64,000 nucleotides of DNA. Source: Bosea sp. F3-2. Its GTDB lineage: Bacteria; Pseudomonadota; Alphaproteobacteria; Rhizobiales; Beijerinckiaceae. Of the stretch, positions 8,548 through 17,525 are shown piece by piece. Position numbers and translations under genes: made by a program. The notes under the pieces were generated by a model, which saw only the letters and a list, made by a program, of their open reading frames with translations, was not told where the DNA came from and ran no database searches. The stretch is from contig NZ_CP042331.1 of the NCBI RefSeq assembly GCF_008253865.1, positions 434,001 through 498,000 on the forward strand. The letters are read 5' to 3'. Each line of letters opens with the position of its first letter. Position 1 is the stretch's first letter.

Positions 8548-11105
8548 TGGCCGACGCCGTCGGCCGACGAAGAACTGCCGGCGAGGTTCTGCGAATAGCT
8601 GAGTTCGCCCAGTGTGCGCAGCTCGAGACGGAACATGACCGTGCGGGTGTCCTTGGCCGCGCCCGACTGCCCGTCAGCATAGCTCTGCGAATAGCTGATG
8701 TCGAAGATCGTGCACTCGTCGGTGTAGTTGACGCCGAACGAGGTCGAGGCGGTCTGGAACGGACTCGAGGTGGGATAGACCGGGACCGCCGCAGCGGTCG
8801 GCGCGGCGAGATAGGAGGCATAGGCGGTGCGATAGATCTCGCGATCGTATTTGTACTTGTCGAGATCGAACAGCACGCCGGCCCGGAGACGCCAGTTATC
8901 GGCAACGCGCAGCGAGCCGTTGAGCGACAGACCTTCGCGCCGGCGCGAGATGCCGAGTTCGGGCTGCGGCTCGTAGCGGCCATAGCCGACCGAGGCGGTG
9001 ATCACACTGTTCGCATAGGTCGCGGCGGCGTCGATCCGCTGCGCTTCGAAGGTCGTCGAGTTCAGGCGCGCCGCTCCGGTCAGGAAGAAGCCCTTGAACG
9101 GCGAAAGCTGGGCGCGGGTGACGATGTCCGAGCTGTTCGTGTCGAGGCCGGAGTCGAGGCCGGTATTGACGAGGTCGCCGGTGGCAAAGGAGTTGCGCCC
9201 GCCGAGCTGGAAGGACTGGCCGACGAGGAAGTTGGCGAAAGCCTCCTTGCCGAACCGGCCGGTATAGAGCGCGCCGACATTGGCGCGGGTGCCACCCTCG
9301 ACGCGGTCATAGCCGGAGAACTTGCCGCTCCATTCGAACAGGTTCGTGGCATCGAAGACGAGACTCTGAGCGTCCTCGTTGGCGATGCGCAGGGCGTGCG
9401 TCTCATTCGGCCGGGCCACGATCTGGGCGACCGGCTCGATGATATGGGTGCCCCAGTCGGTCTTGGCGACGAAGGGATAGCGGTACATGAGGCCGATGGC
9501 CGGCATGACCCGGCCGAAGACCTCGTCGGAGGTGTCCGCGATCGTCGTGACGCGCGAATTGATCACGCTGCTGGTGTCGGGATTGATCGAGAAGATGTCG
9601 GCCCGCAGCGAAGCATAGGGCGTCCAGATTTGCCCGAGCGGGTCGATGACGTTGCGCCGCCAGGAAACCTGGGCCGTCGCGCGCGAGACATTGCCGGCGA
9701 GGCCACGCACCAAGCAGGTGCTCTTCTCGTAGACGGCGCAGCCGTCATAGAGCGAATAGGTCGGCGCCGTGATCAGGTAGGTGTTCTGCTGCGGCAATTG
9801 CGTGAACGCGGCAGTGTCGCGGTGCAGGCTGGTGACGTTGACGGTGAACTCCAGTTCGCCGCCGAGGAAGGACGGCTTGTGGACGCGCTTGTCGTAGTCC
9901 AGCACCGGCAGGACCACGGGCTGCTGCTTCTGCCAGTCCTGATAGTTGAGCGGCTGGAAATAGTAGCCACGCAGATCGAACCAGGCGGTCGGGCTCTGGC
10001 CGTTCAGATAAGCCGTCGAGATCGATTCCTGCAGATAGGTCGTGGTGCTGAAGGCCTCGTTCTTGACGCGGTAATTCTTGTAGAACCAGCGGTCCGTCGA
10101 CATCGCGGCGTTCCAGCCGAACGACCAGTTCTGATTGATGAAGAACTTGCCGTTCGTCTCGATCGAGCCGCGGAACTCCTTGTCGCGCGGGCCGAGCGGG
10201 CTTGCGAGGAAGGCGTCCTGATCCTGCTGGAAAATGCCTGATGCGCGGATGGCATAGGAGCCGTTGACCAGACGATGCCGCCACTCCGCTTGGCCGAGCA
10301 GGCCCTGGCGGGTGAGGAAGGTCGGGGTCAGCGTCAGGTCGTAGTTGGGCGCCAGATTGAGGAAATACGGCAGGCCGACACCGAAGCCGAGCGCCGAGGT
10401 GTTGATGAATTTCGGCGACAGGAAGCCGGATTTGCGCTTCACCGTCGAGTCCGGGCCCGACATGTACGGCATATAGGCCATCGGGATGCCCAAGAATTCC
10501 AGCCGCGCGTCCTCGTAGTAGACGGTCTGCTCGGACTTCTTATGGATGATCCTGGCTGCACGAACCTGCCAGAGCGGCGGCTTTTCCGGATTGTCCTTGC
10601 AGGGCTCGCAGGCGGTGTAGATGCCCTTGTCGAAGATGAAAGTCTCACCATCGCTCCGCTCCGCGCGCGGAGCGGAGAAGCGGGTGCGGTCCGGGTTCAC
10701 GACGCGCAGGGAATCGATGAAGCCGTCACGGAAGTCATCGGTCAGGTTGAACCTGTCGCCGGTGATGACGGTGCCGTTGGTCTCAGTGATACGGGCGTTG
10801 CCGATGGCGGTGACCCGCTTGTTGGCCTGGTCATAGATGACGCGATCGGCTTCGATCGTCCGACCCTGATACAGAATCTGGACGTCGCCGACGGCAGCGA
10901 CCGTCTTCTTGTCATTGTCGTAGACGAGCTCGCGCGCATCCACGACCATCCGCTCCTGCGGCTTGGCGGCGGCAGCGGCAGGTGCGGGCTTGGAGCCGGC
11001 CGCCCGATTCTGGGCATAGGCCGGCCCGGCCAGCAGATAGGCCAGGCTGGAGGCGAGAGCGGTCGCCGCAGCAAAGTACGCCACGCGTTTCACGCCCGAA
11101 ACCAT
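8544..11105 (-). CDS. lptD: LPS-assembly protein LptD
   Basis: LptD is the outer-membrane barrel that, with the lipoprotein LptE, inserts LPS into the outer leaflet. The 853-residue precursor starts with a signal peptide (cleavage probably after AGPAYA near residue 31). An OstA jelly-roll domain follows at about 50-170 (ERMVVDARELVYDNDKKTV), then a large barrel domain rich in alternating aromatic residues. Cysteines in ACEPCKDNP and in DGCAVYEKSTC could form the disulphides known in LptD; I infer this only. It is followed by pdxA (GTGA overlap) and preceded 37 bases upstream by lptG, so the unit is lptF-lptG-lptD-pdxA-rsmA. Confidence 0.94.
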   Translation of the reverse strand: MVSGVKRVAYFAAATALASSLAYLLAGPAYAQNRAAGSKPAPAAAAAKPQERMVVDARELVYDNDKKTVAAVGDVQILYQGRTIEADRVIYDQANKRVTAIGNARITETNGTVITGDRFNLTDDFRDGFIDSLRVVNPDRTRFSAPRAERSDGETFIFDKGIYTACEPCKDNPEKPPLWQVRAARIIHKKSEQTVYYEDARLEFLGIPMAYMPYMSGPDSTVKRKSGFLSPKFINTSALGFGVGLPYFLNLAPNYDLTLTPTFLTRQGLLGQAEWRHRLVNGSYAIRASGIFQQDQDAFLASPLGPRDKEFRGSIETNGKFFINQNWSFGWNAAMSTDRWFYKNYRVKNEAFSTTTYLQESISTAYLNGQSPTAWFDLRGYYFQPLNYQDWQKQQPVVLPVLDYDKRVHKPSFLGGELEFTVNVTSLHRDTAAFTQLPQQNTYLITAPTYSLYDGCAVYEKSTCLVRGLAGNVSRATAQVSWRRNVIDPLGQIWTPYASLRADIFSINPDTSSVINSRVTTIADTSDEVFGRVMPAIGLMYRYPFVAKTDWGTHIIEPVAQIVARPNETHALRIANEDAQSLVFDATNLFEWSGKFSGYDRVEGGTRANVGALYTGRFGKEAFANFLVGQSFQLGGRNSFATGDLVNTGLDSGLDTNSSDIVTRAQLSPFKGFFLTGAARLNSTTFEAQRIDAAATYANSVITASVGYGRYEPQPELGISRRREGLSLNGSLRVADNWRLRAGVLFDLDKYKYDREIYRTAYASYLAAPTAAAVPVYPTSSPFQTASTSFGVNYTDECTIFDISYSQSYADGQSGAAKDTRTVMFRLELRTLGELSYSQNLAGSSSSADGVGQ

Positions 11106-11142
11106 CCGTTAAACCTAAAATTAACCATAGGCACAGTACGAT

Positions 11143-12234
11143 TCACCCGTCTTCCTGATGGAGGAGGGCGAGGGTGCCCAGCATCGTCCCCAATGCTGCG
11201 GGCAACCACGCCGCGACGATCGGATTGACGATTCCCGACGATCCGAGTTCCTCCGACAGCTGGGTCGCAACATAGAGCACGAACCCGGCTGCGACGCCAC
11301 CTATCACCAACTTGGTCACACCACCAAAGCGGAAAAATCTTAAGGAAACCGATGCGGCCACCAGCACCATGGCGATCAGCAGCAGTGGGCGCGCCATAAG
11401 TGACTGATATCGCAGCTCATAGGGCGTCGTATCGAGACCAGCGCGCTGCGTCCGATCGATGACCGTGGGCATGGACCAGAAACCCACCGCATCAGGCGGG
11501 GTGAAGCTCTGTCGCATCTGTTCTGGCTCCAGGGTCGTCGCGATCATGTAGCTCGCGAAACTCTGTGGCTCTTCCGTGGCGGAGGTGATGCGCGCCTCGG
11601 CAAGTTCCCAGTGTCCCGTGCGCAACACAGCCTGCTTCGCATCGACGCGTTCCTTGAAGGATCCGTCGTGGTTGAACATGAAGAACGTCACCTGAGACAG
11701 GCCATCCTCGTCCGGCAGGGCGCTGGCTGCGCGGATGATGGCCTGACCATCGACGCTGCGCTGCCTCAGCCAGACATCCTGAGCAGCGCCCGTCTTGCCG
11801 CTTGCGCGGATGAACAGCCGCGTTTCGAGTGCGGTTGCCTTGCGCTTCAGATCGGCCGCGAGCGGGTTGTAGATCATGATCGAGATCAGACCGACCACCC
11901 CGGCGACGGTCGCCGCCGGTTGCAGGAACTGCCAGGCCGAAACGCCGACCGAGCGCGCGACCACCAGTTCCAGCTTACGACTCAGCGTGAGCAGAGCGAA
12001 CATGCCGCCGAACAGTGCGGCGAAGGGGAAGATCTGCTCGGCCACGGCTGGTGCCCGGAACAAGGCGAGCTGTACGATCCGGGGCGTCGTGGCGATCGGG
12101 GAATCGCCCGCCCGGCGCATCAGCTCGACGAAATCGAGCGTGCCGATCAGGAAGAAGAAGGTGCCGAAGACGCTGAGGATCGCGCGGGCAAAGCGCTTCG
12201 TCAGATAGCGCCCGAAGGTCGAGAACAGGAGCAT
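11143..12234 (-). CDS. lptG: LPS export ABC transporter permease LptG
   Basis: LptG is one of the two inner-membrane permeases of the LptB2FG complex that extracts LPS and passes it to LptC. The 363-residue protein has N-terminal membrane segments (about 15-35 and 60-85), a periplasmic jelly-roll region in the middle, and three more hydrophobic segments after residue 275, as expected for the YjgP/YjgQ family. Its ATG shares one base with the lptF stop (TGATG at 12232-12236), so the two are translationally coupled. Which of the pair is LptF or LptG is assigned by order and N-terminal similarity. Confidence 0.9.
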   Translation of the reverse strand: MLLFSTFGRYLTKRFARAILSVFGTFFFLIGTLDFVELMRRAGDSPIATTPRIVQLALFRAPAVAEQIFPFAALFGGMFALLTLSRKLELVVARSVGVSAWQFLQPAATVAGVVGLISIMIYNPLAADLKRKATALETRLFIRASGKTGAAQDVWLRQRSVDGQAIIRAASALPDEDGLSQVTFFMFNHDGSFKERVDAKQAVLRTGHWELAEARITSATEEPQSFASYMIATTLEPEQMRQSFTPPDAVGFWSMPTVIDRTQRAGLDTTPYELRYQSLMARPLLLIAMVLVAASVSLRFFRFGGVTKLVIGGVAAGFVLYVATQLSEELGSSGIVNPIVAAWLPAALGTMLGTLALLHQEDG

Positions 12235-13427
12235 CAGGCGCGCCGGAAACGAGCCGCAAGACTGGCGAGCGGCATGGTCAGAGGGGCTGCGAGCCGCGCC
12301 ATGACCGGGCGCAGGCGCTCACCGTAGAAGATGACGGCGAGGGCCAGCACGATGGCGGTGACCGGCAGGATGTAGAGCAGGGCGGCGGCGAAGGGCGAAC
12401 GGACGCTCGCCGTCCAGGCCGCGTAGGCGGCGATGCGGGTCGCACCGACGATCATGATTGCGGCCTGGATCGCCAGCGCGCGTCCCTGGCGGGTGGTCCG
12501 CGCTTCGCCGATCGCCGCGAAGGCGATCAGCATGAAGGCGAAGGGGTAGAGCGGCGCCGACAGGCGGTTGTGCAGCTCGGCCCGGAAACGGCCTTCCTGA
12601 ATCTTGTAGTAGCTTTCGTTCGGATCCTGGTTGATGAGCTGCCAGGTCGAGCGCTCGCGCGGCTTGTAGACCACCTTGTCGCCGTCGCCCTCGCCGGGGC
12701 CGCCGCTCGGATCACCGGTCAGCGCTGAGAGATTGAGCGCGTAGCGTTCGAAGGAGATGATCGAGGTCGTGGTGGTGTTCTTGGCCTCGCGCTGGATGGT
12801 GCCCTTTTCGAGCATCAGGAAGCTCTGGCCTTCGGCCTCGACCGTCCGTCCGCGCTCGGCGAGATAGATCGAGGGCTGCGCCGGGTCGCGACGATCCTGC
12901 ATGAAGATGCCGACCAGCGAGTCGCCGGCCTTTTCGCGGTAGTGGAAGGTGATGCCGGAATCGAGCGAGACGAACTGTCCCTCCTTCACGACATTGGCGA
13001 CGAAATCGGCGCGGATCAGCGTGATCAGATCGCGCAGCATGCGGAAACTCGCCGGCATGACCGAGATCGTCATCCAGGCAACGACGACCGCGGTGATGAT
13101 GGTCAGGGCAAGGAAGGGGCGGACGATCCGGTGCGGCGCCACGCCGGCGGCGTTCATCACGATCAGCTCGGAATCGCCGTTGAGTTTGTTGAGCGTGTAG
13201 AGCGTCGACATGAACAGGGCGACCGGCGCGATGCCGGCGATCAGGGCGGGCAGCGACAGCAGCGTGACGGTCAGGAAGATCAGGACCGTCTGGCCCTTGC
13301 CGGTGATGAGGTCGACCTCGCGCAGGGCCTGCGTGACCCAGATGACGCCCGTGAGACCGAACAGCAGCACGATCGCCGCCCCGGCCGCGATCTTCAGGAT
13401 GTATCGGTCAAGGCGGTTGAACAGCAC
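12234..13427 (-). CDS. lptF: LPS export ABC transporter permease LptF
   Basis: LptF pairs with LptG and the ATPase LptB to pull LPS out of the inner membrane. Family features are the N-terminal RLDRYILKIAAG, the segment GVIWVTQALREVDLITGKGQ, a periplasmic domain and three C-terminal membrane segments. I place the start at GTG 13427 because GGAAG lies six bases upstream and the product (397 residues) then begins in register with the family. ATG 13484 would add 19 residues (MGSDEPPRES...) but has no ribosome binding site. The open frame continues to 15116 only as a shadow of pepA. The gene diverges from pepA. Confidence 0.88.
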   Translation of the reverse strand: MLFNRLDRYILKIAAGAAIVLLFGLTGVIWVTQALREVDLITGKGQTVLIFLTVTLLSLPALIAGIAPVALFMSTLYTLNKLNGDSELIVMNAAGVAPHRIVRPFLALTIITAVVVAWMTISVMPASFRMLRDLITLIRADFVANVVKEGQFVSLDSGITFHYREKAGDSLVGIFMQDRRDPAQPSIYLAERGRTVEAEGQSFLMLEKGTIQREAKNTTTTSIISFERYALNLSALTGDPSGGPGEGDGDKVVYKPRERSTWQLINQDPNESYYKIQEGRFRAELHNRLSAPLYPFAFMLIAFAAIGEARTTRQGRALAIQAAIMIVGATRIAAYAAWTASVRSPFAAALLYILPVTAIVLALAVIFYGERLRPVMARLAAPLTMPLASLAARFRRA

Positions 13428-13580
13428 GTAGCGCTTCCGGCAGTCGGGAACGGGAGATTCCCGAGGTGGTTCGTCGGACCCCATATGGTATAGGCGCGTC
13501 CGAGGCGCAAACGGGAATCGTTTACCGCCGGCCAACCCTGTGTCCTTCCCCGGCACTTGTCGCAAGATTGTGAGCGGATC

Positions 13581-15074
13581 ATGTCCCAGCGCCTGAAGCT
13601 CGAGGTCAAAGCCCAGAATGCCGTCGAAGGGCAGGATCTCGTGATCCTCGTCTCGGATCGGCTTGTGCTGCCATCCGCGGCCGAGACCGTGGCGGGACCG
13701 GCTGCGCAGACCCTGCTCAAGCGGGCCGCCGCCGCCGAGCGCTACAAGGGCAAGGCCTATGCCGGTCTCACCCTGCCAGCGCCCGAAGGAGCCGCCTATG
13801 AGCGGCTGATCGTCGTCGGCGTGGGGGACGAGGGCAAGAATGACGAGCTTGATTTCGTCAAGGTCGGCGGCGCCATCGCCGGCCGGCTCGGTGGGGGCCG
13901 CACGGCGGAGGTCGTCCTGGCGCTGCCGGCGGGGACGATAGACACCAGGCAGGGCGCCGAGCTGGCGCTGGGCCTGAAGCTGCGCAGCTATGCCTTCGAC
14001 CGCTACAAGACGAAGAGCAAGGACAAGGACGACGCCGAGCCGATCGCGGTGACGTTGCGCTCGCATGATCCTGCCGGCCTGAAGAAGGCCTTGAAGGCGG
14101 CCGATGCCGTCGCCGCCGGCGTCGTGCTGGCGCGCGACCTCGTGAACGAGCCGCCGAACGTCCTCTATCCCGAGGAGTTCGCGGATCGCGCCGCCAAGCT
14201 GAAGAAGCTCGATGTCGAGATCGAGATCCTCGACGAGAGGGATCTGAAGAAGATCGGCATGCGCGCGCTGCTCGGCGTCGGCCAGGGCTCGCGTCGCGAG
14301 AGCCGCGTCGTCGTCATGCGCTGGAACGGTGCCGGCAAGGACGAGCAGCCGGTCGCCTTCGTCGGCAAGGGCGTGACCTTCGATACCGGCGGCATTTCGC
14401 TGAAGCCCGGCGCCGGCATGGAGGACATGAAGGGCGACATGGCCGGCGCGGCCTGCGTCACCGGCCTGATGCATGCGCTGGCCACCCGGAAGGCCAAGGT
14501 CAACGCGATCGGCGTCATCGGCCTCGTCGAGAACATGCCTGATGGCAACGCCCAGCGTCCCGGCGACATCGTGACTTCGCTCTCCGGCCAGACCATCGAG
14601 ATCATCAACACCGACGCGGAGGGCCGGCTCGTCCTTGCCGACGTGCTCTGGTACACGCAGGAGCGCTTCAAGCCGCGCTTCATGATCAATCTGGCCACGC
14701 TGACCGGCGCGATTCTCGTGGCGCTGGCGCAAGAGAATGCCGGCCTGTTCACCAACAGCGACGAGCTGGCTGAGCGCCTGACGGCTGCCGGCGTCGCGAC
14801 TGGCGAGACGGTCTGGCGCATGCCGCTGGGCAAGGCCTACGACAAGATGATCGATTCGAAGTTCGCCGACATGAAGAACTCGGCCGGGCGCTATGCCGGC
14901 TCGATCACCGCCGCGCAGTTCCTGCAGCGCCATGTCAACGACACGCCCTGGGCGCATCTCGACATCGCCGGCACCGGCATGGGCGCCAAGGACAGCGAGA
15001 TCAACCGCTCCTGGGGGCCGGGCTGGGGCGTGCGCCTGCTCGATCGGCTCGTGGCCAATCACTACGAAAGCTGA
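13581..15074 (+). CDS. pepA: Leucyl aminopeptidase (M17)
   Basis: PepA is a cytoplasmic hexameric metallo-aminopeptidase releasing N-terminal amino acids; in some bacteria it also binds DNA. The 497-residue protein has the M17 signature NTDAEGRLVLADVL and the metal-binding segment GKGVTFDTGGISLKPG with the catalytic lysine. A variable N-terminal macro-like domain covers about the first 170 residues. ATG 13581 is chosen over the in-frame TTG at 13557. pepA diverges from lptF, a common neighbour in proteobacteria, and holC follows after a repeat-containing gap. Confidence 0.95.
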   Translation: MSQRLKLEVKAQNAVEGQDLVILVSDRLVLPSAAETVAGPAAQTLLKRAAAAERYKGKAYAGLTLPAPEGAAYERLIVVGVGDEGKNDELDFVKVGGAIAGRLGGGRTAEVVLALPAGTIDTRQGAELALGLKLRSYAFDRYKTKSKDKDDAEPIAVTLRSHDPAGLKKALKAADAVAAGVVLARDLVNEPPNVLYPEEFADRAAKLKKLDVEIEILDERDLKKIGMRALLGVGQGSRRESRVVVMRWNGAGKDEQPVAFVGKGVTFDTGGISLKPGAGMEDMKGDMAGAACVTGLMHALATRKAKVNAIGVIGLVENMPDGNAQRPGDIVTSLSGQTIEIINTDAEGRLVLADVLWYTQERFKPRFMINLATLTGAILVALAQENAGLFTNSDELAERLTAAGVATGETVWRMPLGKAYDKMIDSKFADMKNSAGRYAGSITAAQFLQRHVNDTPWAHLDIAGTGMGAKDSEINRSWGPGWGVRLLDRLVANHYES

Positions 15075-15109
15075 CGTGGTTGCTTCGCTGTTTTCCGATC
15101 GAACCGCCA

Positions 15110-15203
15110 CCGTCATCCCGGACGGAGCAAAGCGGAGATCCGGGATCCATCAAAGGGCTCCGGAGTTCTACGATGGATCCCGGGGCAAGCCCGGGATGAC
15201 GGC
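15110..15203. repeat. Family B palindromic repeat
   Basis: Imperfect palindrome with arms CCGTCATCCCGG and CCGGGATGACGG and inner arms around GATCCATC / GATGGATC. It lies in the 197-base gap between pepA and holC. It belongs to the same family as 20435-20532, 24398-24495, 48213-48325, 56281-56349 and 62015-62114. Confidence 0.8.
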
Positions 15204-15271
15204 GAATGTTCCACGTAAGGGCAGCGGATTTTATCGAAGACCGTCTCTCATTTTGATAGAGAACGGTTTCG

Positions 15272-15724
15272 ATGGCTGAGATCCTGTTCTTCCATCTGCA
15301 GTCCCGCCCCCTGGAGCAGGTCCTGCCGACGATCCTCGACCGGGCGCTCTCGCGCGGCCAGAAGGTCGTCGTCGAGGTCTCCAGCCAGGAGCGGCTGAGC
15401 GTGATCGACGATCACCTCTGGACTTACGCCGATGAGAGTTTCCTGCCGCATGTCACGGCGCTGGAGGCGGACGCGGCGCAGAACCCGGTGGTCATCACCA
15501 CGCAAGGTCATAATCCGAACGCCGCGCAGGTGCGGATCTGCGCCGACGGAGTCCGCATTCCCGACGCAATGCAAGACTACGAGCGCGTCGTTCTGATATT
15601 CGATGGAGACGATCCCGAGGCGCTGACAGCCGCCCGCGAGGATTGGAAGAAGGCCCGGGCCTCCGGCCATGCCGCCAGCTATTGGCAGCAGGACGAGGCC
15701 GGTCGCTGGGAGAAGAAAGCGTGA
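15272..15724 (+). CDS. holC: DNA polymerase III subunit chi
   Basis: HolC (chi) links the clamp-loader to single-stranded DNA-binding protein at the replication fork. The 150-residue protein matches the family: ILFFHLQSRPLEQVLPTILDRAL at the N-terminus, the segment DDHLWTYADESFLPH, and ERVVLIFDGDDPEAL near the C-terminus. ATG 15272 follows a weak GAGAACGG site. It lies downstream of pepA, the usual proteobacterial arrangement. Its stop overlaps the next gene's GTG by GTGA at 15721-15724, suggesting coupling to a small lipoprotein. Confidence 0.92.
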   Translation: MAEILFFHLQSRPLEQVLPTILDRALSRGQKVVVEVSSQERLSVIDDHLWTYADESFLPHVTALEADAAQNPVVITTQGHNPNAAQVRICADGVRIPDAMQDYERVVLIFDGDDPEALTAAREDWKKARASGHAASYWQQDEAGRWEKKA

Positions 15725-16131
15725 GACTGCCGGTTCTGTTTCTCTGCGCTGCCGCGCTCGCGGGCTGCTCGGTCGATATGGGCGGTTTCGCCTTCCAGTC
15801 CGAAACCAAAGGCGGGGTGACCACGACGCGGAGCAGCAGCGCCAGCGCCGGAATCTCGACGCAGGAGCCGGTGCTGACGCCCGAGGGCGATTGCAGCGTC
15901 GGCGCCTCGCTCGACCCCTCGACACGCCCGCTGCCGAAGGAGATCGCGCCGGGCATCACCGAATGCGAGCTGGTGAAGCTCAAGGGCGCACGGCCGACCG
16001 ACGTGCTCATCGGCGAGAGCGGCAAGGGCCAGCGCGAAGTCCAGGTGCTCTATGCCGAGCCGGGCGGGCGCGAGATCTACATGTTCACCGACAACCGCCT
16101 GAGCCGGATCGTCAAACCGGGGCAGGGGTGA
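15721..16131 (+). CDS. Small predicted lipoprotein of unknown function
   Basis: The product is 136 residues and begins MRLPVLFLCAAALAGCS, a lipoprotein signal peptide with lipobox LAGC and lipidated Cys16. The mature part has a serine/threonine-rich stretch (about 28-45) and then a compact domain ending LIGESGKGQREVQVLY and EIYMFTDNRLSRIVKPG. The end of this domain recalls the small BamE/OmlA-like outer-membrane lipoprotein fold, but the similarity is only impressionistic and I do not assign a function. GTG 15721 overlaps the holC stop; no separate ribosome binding site is needed if translation is coupled. plsY starts 74 bases later. Confidence 0.75.
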   Translation: MRLPVLFLCAAALAGCSVDMGGFAFQSETKGGVTTTRSSSASAGISTQEPVLTPEGDCSVGASLDPSTRPLPKEIAPGITECELVKLKGARPTDVLIGESGKGQREVQVLYAEPGGREIYMFTDNRLSRIVKPGQG

Positions 16132-16205
16132 GGCCGGACGATCTGGGCGGAGCTGCTTGTCGGCCGGGCCCGGAATGCTAGCCTGGGCGTCTTCGAGGAG
16201 ACGCC

Positions 16206-16857
16206 ATGGCCTTCTGGATCGCGAGCGCCGCCGGCCTGGCGGCGGCCTATCTCCTCGGCTCCATCCCCACGGCCTATCTGGCGGGGCGATGGGTCTTCGA
16301 CCTCGACATCCGCGAGCATGGCTCCAGATCGGTCGGGGCCACGTGCCCTGCGCGTCCTCGGCGCCTGGCCGGCGCTGGGTGTGCTGCTGGTCGACATTCT
16401 CAAGGGCGTGGCCGCGGTCGCGCTGGCGCGTTGGCTCTTTGCTCCCCCGCTCGTCGCACCGCCGCCGGCGCTCGATCCACAGGCCTGGGCGCCCTGGGCC
16501 GTCAGTGCGGCCGGGCTTGCCGCGCTGCTGGGCCATAGCCGGTCGCTCTGGCTGGGATTCTCCGGCGGCAAATCCGTCGCGACGGGCCTCGGCGTGGTCC
16601 TGGCCCTGTCCTGGCCGGTCGCGCTCGGCGCCCTCGCGGTCTTCGGCGCCGCCATGGCCTGTTTTCGGATTGTCTCCCTCGGTTCGATCCTGGCGGCTTT
16701 GGCGGCGATCGTCCTGATCTGCAGCCTGGAGCAGCCCTTGCCCTATCGATTGCTGGTCGTGGCCGGCGGCCTCTACGTCGTCGCCCGCCACCGCGCCAAC
16801 ATCCAGCGGCTGCTGGCGGGCACGGAACCGCGCATCGGGCACAGCCTGGACCGCTAG
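16206..16857 (+). pseudogene. plsY: Glycerol-3-phosphate acyltransferase PlsY, frameshifted
   Basis: PlsY acylates glycerol-3-phosphate using acyl-phosphate from PlsX, the first step of phospholipid synthesis, in the inner membrane. The first frame (ATG 16206, GAGGAG just upstream) gives LGSIPTAYLAGRWVFDLDIR and EHGSRSVGAT, then runs into CPARPRRL. The family continuation ALRVLGAWPALGVLLVDILK is in the +1 frame, which then runs to the stop at 16857 through HSRSLWLGFSGGKSVATGLG. The break lies near 16340-16350, exactly at the conserved GATN motif, whose asparagine is missing. Two lost bases, or one extra, would explain it. Both halves are otherwise well conserved, so a recent mutation or a sequencing error is likely. 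Confidence 0.82.
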
Positions 16858-16900
16858 CCGGCTCGGAGAGTTGCTGAACGGGATCAGCCGGAACCGCCCA

Positions 16901-16952
16901 CGTCATTCCGGGGCGGCCCTTCGGGCCGAGCCCGGAACCCATGAACACGAGG
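16901..16952. repeat. Direct repeat copy 1, family F
   Basis: The unit runs from GTCATTCCGGGGC to CGGAACCCATGAACACGAGG and contains an internal GGCCCTTCGGGCC palindrome. A near-identical unit is at 17367-17417 in the same orientation. Confidence 0.75.
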
Positions 16953-17310
16953 TTAATAGGGCCGGCTGCGTTCCACCTTGCGACGGAACTTGTCCCCGGT
17001 GCTTCGCGCTATGCCTATCCTCTCCCCGTCCTGCCCGACCATGGGGGCTGTCGCGAGGCATCGTGCGGCCGGGCGGGATGGCGGTGTTCCGGGTCTCGTC
17101 GCAGGTGGCGGGGCCCGGAGGGTCCGCTCGCCGCCGGGCCGAACAGGCAGGCCCGGTAAGCCTGGCGAGGGGAACCAAAGAGAACCGCGGGCGGGGTTCG
17201 GGCGGGGCCGGCAGGCGCCGCATCGACTTCGACACTCGACATCGACATTCGGCACGCGGCTCCGAGCCGTGCGCCGCCCGGACCCCGCGCATCCCCTTGG
17301 ATGCCCAAGC

Positions 17311-17349
17311 CCGAAAACCCCGCAGGCGAGGCCTGGACGGGGCTTTCGG
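17311..17349. other. Strong nested hairpin, terminator-like
   Basis: CCGAAA (17311-17316) pairs with TTTCGG (17344-17349), CCCCG (17318-17322) with CGGGG (17338-17342) and CAGGC (17323-17327) with GCCTG (17331-17335) around a GAG loop. There is no long T-run on either strand. It could end an RNA transcribed through the preceding GC-rich core, or be part of that structure. Confidence 0.5.
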
Positions 17350-17366
17350 TGCGCGCAAGATCGCGT

Positions 17367-17417
17367 GTCATTCCGGGGCAGGCCGCAGGCCTGAGCCCGG
17401 AACCCATGAACACGAGG
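17367..17417. repeat. Direct repeat copy 2, family F
   Basis: Second copy of the unit at 16901-16952. It shares GTCATTCCGGGGC and CGGAACCCATGAACACGAGG; the internal palindrome here is GGCCGCAGGCC. The two copies bracket a roughly 415-base GC-rich segment. Confidence 0.75.
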
Positions 17418-17431
17418 GGTTATCCGCCCAA

Positions 17432-17525
17432 CGTCATGCTCGCCCTTGTGGCGAGCATCCATGTCTCGAATATGGCGCTCGACCAGCGAAGACGTGGATG
17501 GTCGGGACAAGCCCGACCATGACGG
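17432..17525. repeat. Palindromic repeat with ATGCTCGCC arms, family E
   Basis: The unit contains ATGCTCGCC-CTTGT-GGCGAGCAT followed by ATCCATGTC and, further on, GACGTGGATGGTCGGGAC and a closing CCGACCATGACGG. Only this copy is seen in the window. Confidence 0.6.

Noticed and set aside
8463..10241. 592-codon plus-strand frame opposite lptD
   Set aside because: Antisense shadow of lptD with no ribosome binding site and biased composition.
13485..15116. N-terminal extension of lptF to 960 codons
   Set aside because: The extra part is the antisense of pepA; LptF proteins are about 370-400 residues and the family N-terminus begins at RLDRYILK.
16953..17366. RNase P RNA, tmRNA or SRP RNA gene in the GC-rich core
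   Set aside because: No GAGGAAAGUCC-type P4 motif, no tmRNA tag frame or T-loop, and no SRP tetraloop motif on either strand. Kept only as an unexplained structured region.
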